Positions 12,588 through 16,958 of a DNA stretch of 16,958 bases are shown here, piece after piece. The stretch spans positions 1-16,958 of the forward strand of contig JALTMC010000416.1 in the NCBI GenBank assembly GCA_027005175.1. Direction: 5' to 3'. Position 1 is the stretch's first letter. Each line of letters opens with the position of its first letter. The notes below the pieces were generated by a model. The model saw only the letters and a program-made list of their open reading frames with translations. It was not told the origin of the DNA and searched no databases. A program made the position numbers and the translations under genes. The stretch comes from Myxococcales bacterium. GTDB taxonomy: Bacteria > Myxococcota_C > UBA6777.

Positions 12588-14411
12588 CTAGCCTGTCAGC
12601 AACTGCCACATCCACCAAGTCGTTACCAAAAAACTAAGCAAGCACAGAAGCAAAAGTAAGGTATGAGTTCCCCCTAAGGACTCAGAGAGTTCCTGCTCCG
12701 AAAGCTCTGCAAGGTACTCAGGAAGAAACAGTGGCTCCACCAAAGTGGCTTGTTCTTCCGTATTGCGAAGCTTCACAGAAGCTCCCTTTTCACGATGTAG
12801 CAAGACAGAGGGAATCGGTGATTCATCAGAAACCCTCAGGATGTCGGGCTCTGTACAATTTGTGTTTGTTTCCTCCGATGAGGAGACATAGGAACTTGAC
12901 TCCCTGATCTCTTTCACATCACGATGAGTGACACTACCACGCACCGCACGAGATGTTGCAATAGCAAGAGTGGGCTCCTTTTGCACCGCAGGTAAAAGCT
13001 GAGTTTGCATACCTTCTTGTACTTCGTTCTTTCGCTCTCTTCCTTGCACTTTCCGAATTTCAGGCGTGGTATCACTCGGTTGCTCCAAGAAACCAAAGCT
13101 CCCACCACTGTCAAGACGGATATCCTGAACTCCAAGCAGCTCTGATGCTATCGTCGTCTCTGGCCCTTCAAGAGTCACTTGTTTGGATTCGAGGGCCAAC
13201 TTCAACTCAAGATCCAGATCCAACTCAAGATCCAGATCTAGAATGGAAGACCGCCTTGAAACCAAATCACGTCGAATCGACGTAGGCACGGAAGTTCGGA
13301 AAGGCATCAACCCTTCCAAGAGTTGAAGAATCTCTCGAACAGACTGAAATCGTTCCTCCGGCAATTTATGGAGAGAGCGAACAACGATATCGTCTAAGAT
13401 GGGAGGAAATACTCTGTCAGGCATCATCTCACTCGGGAGAGGTGGAGGCTCTTCCATATGCGAGCGTGCAAGAGACAACATGGAGGGGGAAGCACCATCC
13501 AACGAAAAGAAAGGTGGACGCCCTACGAGCATTTCATACAAGATCACCCCCAGAGTATACACATCTGTACGATGATCTGTCTCTCCACCCAAAAACTGCT
13601 CTGGAGACATATAGGCAGGCGTTCCAGGAAGCCCTCCTCTGCGTGTGATCGACGAAGTATTTGAATCCATTGACTTGGCGATTCCGAAGTCCATCACCTT
13701 GACAAAATGAGAGGAGTTTGTCCGCTCCACCAAGAAGATATTACCAGGCTTGAGATCGCGATGGACGATTCCCGCACGATGAGCAGCCTCCACTGCTTCA
13801 CAAAGTTGCCAAAAGATATCCAACACAATCGAACTCTGAAATTCCGAAACTTCAAGATACTCCTTAAGGGTTTTTCCCTCAAGGTATTCCATCACATAAT
13901 ACAAACCCAAATGAGGAATTTCACCAAAGTCATCGTATACCCGAACAATATGATTGTTGTTCTGTGACACAGAGGATGTAATCTGAATCTCCCGTAGGAA
14001 TCGCTGTGTTGCAGAAGAATCCGCAAAATATTCAGGCTTGAGAATTTTAACGACACGTTGTGAATAATATTGTAAGTGCTCGTGTTTGGCGAGGTATACG
14101 TTTCCATAACCCCCTTCCTCCAAGAGTTTTTGGAGCCTGTATTTTCCAGCAACCAACACCAAAGGAAGCTGACACTTTGAGCAGTACCGAAGATCCTCTT
14201 TTTCCTGAATTACCTGAAAGCCATGATGCAAAGGCTCTGCACAAGAAGGACAAAGCCCATGGTTTTCAGGTAATTCAACATCTTGCAGGAGCCTCGTTCC
14301 CCAAGGGGTAGCGGAGCATATCCTCTCCATAGAGGGTAGAGATTCCTGGTTTACTGTCTTCTCCAAAAGAGAACGTAAACGTTGTTGTGAAGAGTTTGCA
14401 ACATCAGTCAT
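12588..14411 (-). CDS. Hanks-type Ser/Thr protein kinase with zinc-ribbon N terminus and C-terminal membrane anchor
   Basis: A 607-residue kinase. Residues 51-82 carry CPSC (C54, C57) and CSKC (C77, C80), a zinc-ribbon-like module ahead of the catalytic domain at about 90-370. Catalytic features are EGGYGNVYLAKH (glycine loop), K122 in VVKIL, E141 in the C helix, HRDLKPGN (D219, N224), DFG at 241-243 and the activation segment ending in PAYMSPEQF. All are intact, so it should be active. A low-complexity tail includes LDLDLELDLDLELKLALE (391-408) and many Ser/Thr. The last 25 residues (LLLLLCLLSFLVTTWWMWQLL) form one membrane helix, leaving the kinase cytoplasmic and no room for an external sensor domain. 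It lies downstream of aroC after a 267-bp gap, with AAGG weakly placed before ATG 14411. Substrates are unknown. Confidence 0.93.
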   Translation of the reverse strand: MTDVANSSQQRLRSLLEKTVNQESLPSMERICSATPWGTRLLQDVELPENHGLCPSCAEPLHHGFQVIQEKEDLRYCSKCQLPLVLVAGKYRLQKLLEEGGYGNVYLAKHEHLQYYSQRVVKILKPEYFADSSATQRFLREIQITSSVSQNNNHIVRVYDDFGEIPHLGLYYVMEYLEGKTLKEYLEVSEFQSSIVLDIFWQLCEAVEAAHRAGIVHRDLKPGNIFLVERTNSSHFVKVMDFGIAKSMDSNTSSITRRGGLPGTPAYMSPEQFLGGETDHRTDVYTLGVILYEMLVGRPPFFSLDGASPSMLSLARSHMEEPPPLPSEMMPDRVFPPILDDIVVRSLHKLPEERFQSVREILQLLEGLMPFRTSVPTSIRRDLVSRRSSILDLDLELDLDLELKLALESKQVTLEGPETTIASELLGVQDIRLDSGGSFGFLEQPSDTTPEIRKVQGRERKNEVQEGMQTQLLPAVQKEPTLAIATSRAVRGSVTHRDVKEIRESSSYVSSSEETNTNCTEPDILRVSDESPIPSVLLHREKGASVKLRNTEEQATLVEPLFLPEYLAELSEQELSESLGGTHTLLLLLCLLSFLVTTWWMWQLLTG

Positions 14412-14678
14412 TGAAAGTATCTAACCTTGCTCAATCTTGGTTGTACGAGTTGGGTCGATCTCATGCGATCTCTGTTTTCGCCCCATACCCACCACCTGTC
14501 TGTTTCGTACTAAACGGCACAAGCAAAGGAAAAATTTAATATTCCCATCCCAAAAAGAGAAAACTGGCTCTATCAACAACGCACAAAACAAGCACTTAGA
14601 AGACATAGCTGTATTTTAAAGAAAAGTTCTTACAGAGTTTGGGGGACAGATATAGGAAAAATAGAGGCTCACAATGAG

Positions 14679-15785
14679 TTAGAGAGGGCTGGGAAGAGAG
14701 AGGTGATTTTGGGCGTGATGTCGCATCAGATGATCGAGCAGTACGAGAGCAGCCATAGCGTCCACAATAGGAACAGCTCGTGGAACCACACATGGATCGT
14801 GTCGTCCAGAAGCCTTCAGTGTGACAGCCTCCCCCTTCTTGGTGATGGTTTCCTGCGCTTTGGCGATCGTTGCAACAGGCTTGAACGCCACCCGAAAATG
14901 GATCGTCTCTCCAGTGGAGATGCCTCCTAAGATACCTCCTGCATCATTGGTTCTTGTCCTAACTTGACCTGCATCATCCTGAAAAAAAGAGTCGTTGTGT
15001 TCGCTACCACGTAAGGCGACTCCAGCAAAGCCGGACCCATACTCAAATCCTTTAACCGCATTAATGCTGGTCATCGCTTTGGCGAGATCTGCATGTAGTT
15101 TGTCAAACACAGGCTCACCCAGACCTGGAGGAACATGACGAATCAGACCTCGTACCACTCCACCAATAGAGTCCCCTTCTGCCTTAACCTCCTCAATCAG
15201 AGAGATCATCTCCTCTGAGATGTTGGGGTCTGGGCATCGAACAATGTTGGACTCAATCGCCTCCCATGTCACTTCATCGTCAGGTATAGACGTCTTAATC
15301 GATCCCACTTGTTCCACATAGCTCAAGATCTCGATGCCTACGAGTTCACGCAATAACTTCTTGGCGATAGCTCCAGCAGCCACTCTCGCTAAGGTCTCCC
15401 TCGCAGAAGCCCGACCACTCCCACGCCAGTCTCGCCTTCCATACTTCTTCTCATACGAATAGTCCGCATGAGAGGGTCGATACAGCCCCATCAACTCATG
15501 ATAGTCTCCAGGCCTTGCATCCTTATTCCGTGCCAAGAGAAGAATGGGAGTCCCCGTCGTTTGACCTTCAAAGACCCCTGATAAGATCTGAATTTGATCC
15601 GTTTCTTTGCGAGGTGTCGTGATTCGACTTTGCCCCGGTCTCCGACGATCCAAATCAGGCTGAATGTCCTCAGTTGATAATGCGAGTCCAGGGGGACAAC
15701 CATCCACCACCACACCAACAGCGCCTCCGTGAGACTCACCAAACGTTGTGATCCGAAATGTATGTCCAAAAGAATTACCTGCCAT
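14679..15785 (-). CDS. aroC: Chorismate synthase
   Basis: A 368-residue enzyme (E. coli AroC has 361) that converts EPSP to chorismate with reduced FMN, the last step of the shikimate pathway. Family signatures are intact: N-terminal [18 protein letters not shown] (3-20, H19), [10 protein letters not shown], the [20 protein letters not shown] region with [24 protein letters not shown]-type [23 protein letters not shown] and [15 protein letters not shown]. The ATG at 15785 has GAGG nine bases upstream. aroD ends 75 bp upstream with no terminator seen, so aroE, aroD and aroC probably share a transcript. The following 267-bp gap (14412-14678) holds no recognisable gene; an open frame of 61 codons there has no ribosome site. 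Confidence 0.97.
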   Translation of the reverse strand: MAGNSFGHTFRITTFGESHGGAVGVVVDGCPPGLALSTEDIQPDLDRRRPGQSRITTPRKETDQIQILSGVFEGQTTGTPILLLARNKDARPGDYHELMGLYRPSHADYSYEKKYGRRDWRGSGRASARETLARVAAGAIAKKLLRELVGIEILSYVEQVGSIKTSIPDDEVTWEAIESNIVRCPDPNISEEMISLIEEVKAEGDSIGGVVRGLIRHVPPGLGEPVFDKLHADLAKAMTSINAVKGFEYGSGFAGVALRGSEHNDSFFQDDAGQVRTRTNDAGGILGGISTGETIHFRVAFKPVATIAKAQETITKKGEAVTLKASGRHDPCVVPRAVPIVDAMAALVLLDHLMRHHAQNHLSLPSPL

Positions 15786-15860
15786 CCATTCCTCAAGCTT
15801 TTAAGTTCCAAGTATCCAATCCCAAGTTCTTGGCTCTACAACACCATGTAAAAGCAAGAA

Positions 15861-16544
15861 CTATGTTTCATTCTGAAGCAATGTCATGATTTGATGCAGT
15901 GAGGAACGTGAGAGTTGTCCTGGTGCAGAGACGTCTTGTAAAGAGGGAGGAGCAAAGATCATCTTGTTAAACCAAAGTGTCCCAAACACCCGAGTCATCG
16001 CACCATACTCCCCCATACCCAAGACAATACAATCCACTCCTTTTTTTCGAAGCGAGAGCCCTACATTCATCAAACGCAAAGCATCCTTTTCCGTTTGACA
16101 GTACGTTGCTATTTTGACGATATTCGCATCGTAATGCAACATCTCTTCCACATACTCCCACAGCACCTCATCAGGAGGCGTTTCCTCGTAATTATGATAG
16201 GACACCAGCAAAGAAAGCAAGAGTGCCTTTTCTTGCACCCAATCCAACTCCTCTCTCTGCGTTGAAACATCCAAGTCCAACCAAACCAAAGAACCTGCAA
16301 GCCTTGTCATAATCTCTTGTCGCTTCAGCATCGCCATCGCAACCGGCTCAAGCCAGGGACGACGAAACAACAGGATCAAACGTTCTCCAAGCCACTCCAC
16401 CAACTCATTGACAAAAGCATCATCGAGATCCACGAGTTGGTCCAGCCATACCTCAAAAAAATCATACGTACCAACAAACGAATCAATCGTTTGACGCACC
16501 TCTTCACAGGTATTCTTTTGAATCGGTAAACAATAAGAGATCAT
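15861..16544 (-). CDS. aroD: Type I 3-dehydroquinate dehydratase
   Basis: A 227-residue TIM-barrel enzyme that forms 3-dehydroshikimate via a lysine Schiff base. Catalytic H117 is in VSYHNYEETPP and K144 in NIVKIAT, 27 residues apart as in the Salmonella enzyme (H143, K170). LGMGEYGAMTR carries R185 (equivalent to R213), and VSAPGQLS carries S206 and Q210 (S232, Q236). E31 is kept in FFEVWLD, but the usual Arg two residues later (R48 in Salmonella) is replaced by W33, which is unusual. ATG 16544 is chosen over TTG 16550 because family similarity begins at MISYCLPI and the ATG overlaps a leader ORF stop (ATGA). Its own ribosome site is poor, implying coupling to that leader. Confidence 0.92.
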   Translation of the reverse strand: MISYCLPIQKNTCEEVRQTIDSFVGTYDFFEVWLDQLVDLDDAFVNELVEWLGERLILLFRRPWLEPVAMAMLKRQEIMTRLAGSLVWLDLDVSTQREELDWVQEKALLLSLLVSYHNYEETPPDEVLWEYVEEMLHYDANIVKIATYCQTEKDALRLMNVGLSLRKKGVDCIVLGMGEYGAMTRVFGTLWFNKMIFAPPSLQDVSAPGQLSRSSLHQIMTLLQNET

Positions 16545-16612
16545 AGCCAATCATCTGTCGTTGGTTGTTCACATACAACGGGGATCTGACAGCCTACAAA
16601 AGAAATGAGCAT
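16541..16612 (-). CDS. Putative 23-residue leader peptide translationally coupled to aroD
   Basis: A short open frame beginning MLISFVGCQIPV, preceded by a perfect AAAGGAGG (16627-16620) at 7-nt spacing from ATG 16612. Its TGA (16543-16541) overlaps the aroD ATG (16544-16542). aroD lacks a good ribosome site of its own, so ribosomes finishing the leader could re-initiate. The frame does not contain a run of aromatic codons, which argues against classical aromatic-amino-acid attenuation. In repeat copy A the matching positions lack the ATG and strong site, although GCQ-PV would still be encoded. Confidence 0.5.
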   Translation of the reverse strand: MLISFVGCQIPVVCEQPTTDDWL

Positions 16613-16823
16613 AGCAAAACCTCCTTTATGTTCGTGGGGCTGCCCCCACACTCTGAGGATCTAGTAACTACCCCTTCGGGGCACTCAAAGCACTTTGCCC
16701 CTCGGAGCAAACCAAAGGATTGAGCCGACTTTCGTCGGTTTTTTCTTCCTCAGAATGGGGGTTCTAGCCCCATTCTGAATCTGTGTCAATCCATAGTTCG
16801 AACCAAGCCTTCCGTAGATTTGT
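16578..16823 (-). repeat. Structured ~246-bp intergenic element, copy B (between aroE and aroD)
   Basis: Homologous to 11955-12200 in the same orientation. Stems are 16634-16649 (GTGGGG/CCCCAC), 16670-16682, 16694-16711 (7 bp), 16725-16738 and 16751-16777 (perfect 10-bp CAGAATGGGG/CCCCATTCTG). The element begins 18 bp after the aroE stop and its end overlaps the aroD leader ORF, so as minus-strand RNA it would fill nearly the whole aroE-aroD spacer. Pairing departures favour the minus strand as the RNA. Confidence 0.8.
16725..16744 (+). terminator. Terminator-like hairpin inside repeat copy B
   Basis: CCGAC(tttc)GTCGG followed immediately by TTTTTT on the plus strand. The stem equals that of copy A while the loop differs. 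No plus-strand gene lies upstream in this window, so either an antisense or small RNA ends here or the T-run is incidental. Confidence 0.5.
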
Positions 16824-16841
16824 TGGAGTTCCTATCCACTC

Positions 16842-16958
16842 TCAGAGAACCATGGGTTCAGAACCTCCAAGAGCATCTACGATGATTTCTTTCATAACAT
16901 GAGCGGGGGCATCTTGACCGGTATACAAAGAGAACTGAGCGAGTCCTTGGTGTAAGAA
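16842..16958 (-). CDS. aroE: Shikimate dehydrogenase, C-terminal fragment (cut by window edge)
   Basis: The last 38 codons of a gene entering from the right edge. FLHQGLAQFSLYTGQDAPAH followed by VMKEIIVDAL matches the closing helices of AroE, which usually read as LHQGALAFELWTG then APxxVM. AroE reduces 3-dehydroshikimate to shikimate with NADPH, the step after AroD, so the order aroE-aroD-aroC fits a shikimate operon. Only the C terminus is visible; cofactor and catalytic residues lie outside the window. Confidence 0.85.
   Translation of the reverse strand, partial: FLHQGLAQFSLYTGQDAPAHVMKEIIVDALGGSEPMVL

Noticed and set aside
14421-14606. 61-codon minus-strand frame between aroC and the kinase
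   Set aside because: No Shine-Dalgarno, no recognisable domain; it lies in a spacer with no sign of coding constraint.

Overview
The window reads as chromosome of a bacterium with a deltaproteobacterial (Myxococcota/Bradymonadota-like) flavour and moderate GC. The grounds are an Asn/Gln/Thr-rich lipoprotein carrying a CxxCH motif plus a copper type II monooxygenase fold, a Hanks-type kinase with a C-terminal membrane anchor, a response-regulator adenylate cyclase, Uma2 and DUF5946 proteins, and long intergenic spaces rich in repeats. The taxon is an inference; no rRNA or tRNA gene is present to fix it.

Left part (1-4808): a Uma2-type PD-(D/E)XK protein (-), a DUF5946 protein (+), a receiver-adenylate cyclase (+) and an unrecognised membrane-anchored protein (-). 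These are single genes separated by repeat-bearing or structured intergenic DNA.

Middle part (4809-11806, all minus strand): a copper monooxygenase/cytochrome lipoprotein lies downstream of a five-gene tRNA-modification operon in the order trhP, second U32 gene, trmN6, cmoA, cmoB. This operon holds the enzymes for hydroxylating and carboxymethylating wobble U34 and an enzyme for m6A at position 37. In E. coli, cmo5U34 and m6A37 occur together in tRNA-Val(UAC). TrhP and CmoA both depend on prephenate, a product of the shikimate/chorismate pathway.

Right part (12588-16958, all minus strand): a Ser/Thr kinase with an N-terminal zinc-ribbon-like region, then chorismate synthase (aroC), type I dehydroquinate dehydratase (aroD) and the end of shikimate dehydrogenase (aroE, cut by the window edge). 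The window therefore places shikimate genes a few kilobases upstream of genes for prephenate-dependent tRNA modification.

The least explained material is non-coding. (1) A ~246-bp structured element occurs twice (11955-12200 and 16578-16823). In four of its hairpins, A:C mismatches on the plus strand become G.U wobbles on the minus strand, which points to a minus-strand RNA. A fifth hairpin with a T-run looks like a plus-strand terminator. (2) The aroD copy ends in a strong Shine-Dalgarno and a 23-codon leader ORF whose stop overlaps the aroD start. (3) A 164-bp foldback MITE lies at 12389-12552. (4) Three unrelated minisatellites of 38, 45 and 55 bp each sit just past the 3' end of a gene, and each carries a small hairpin in its units.
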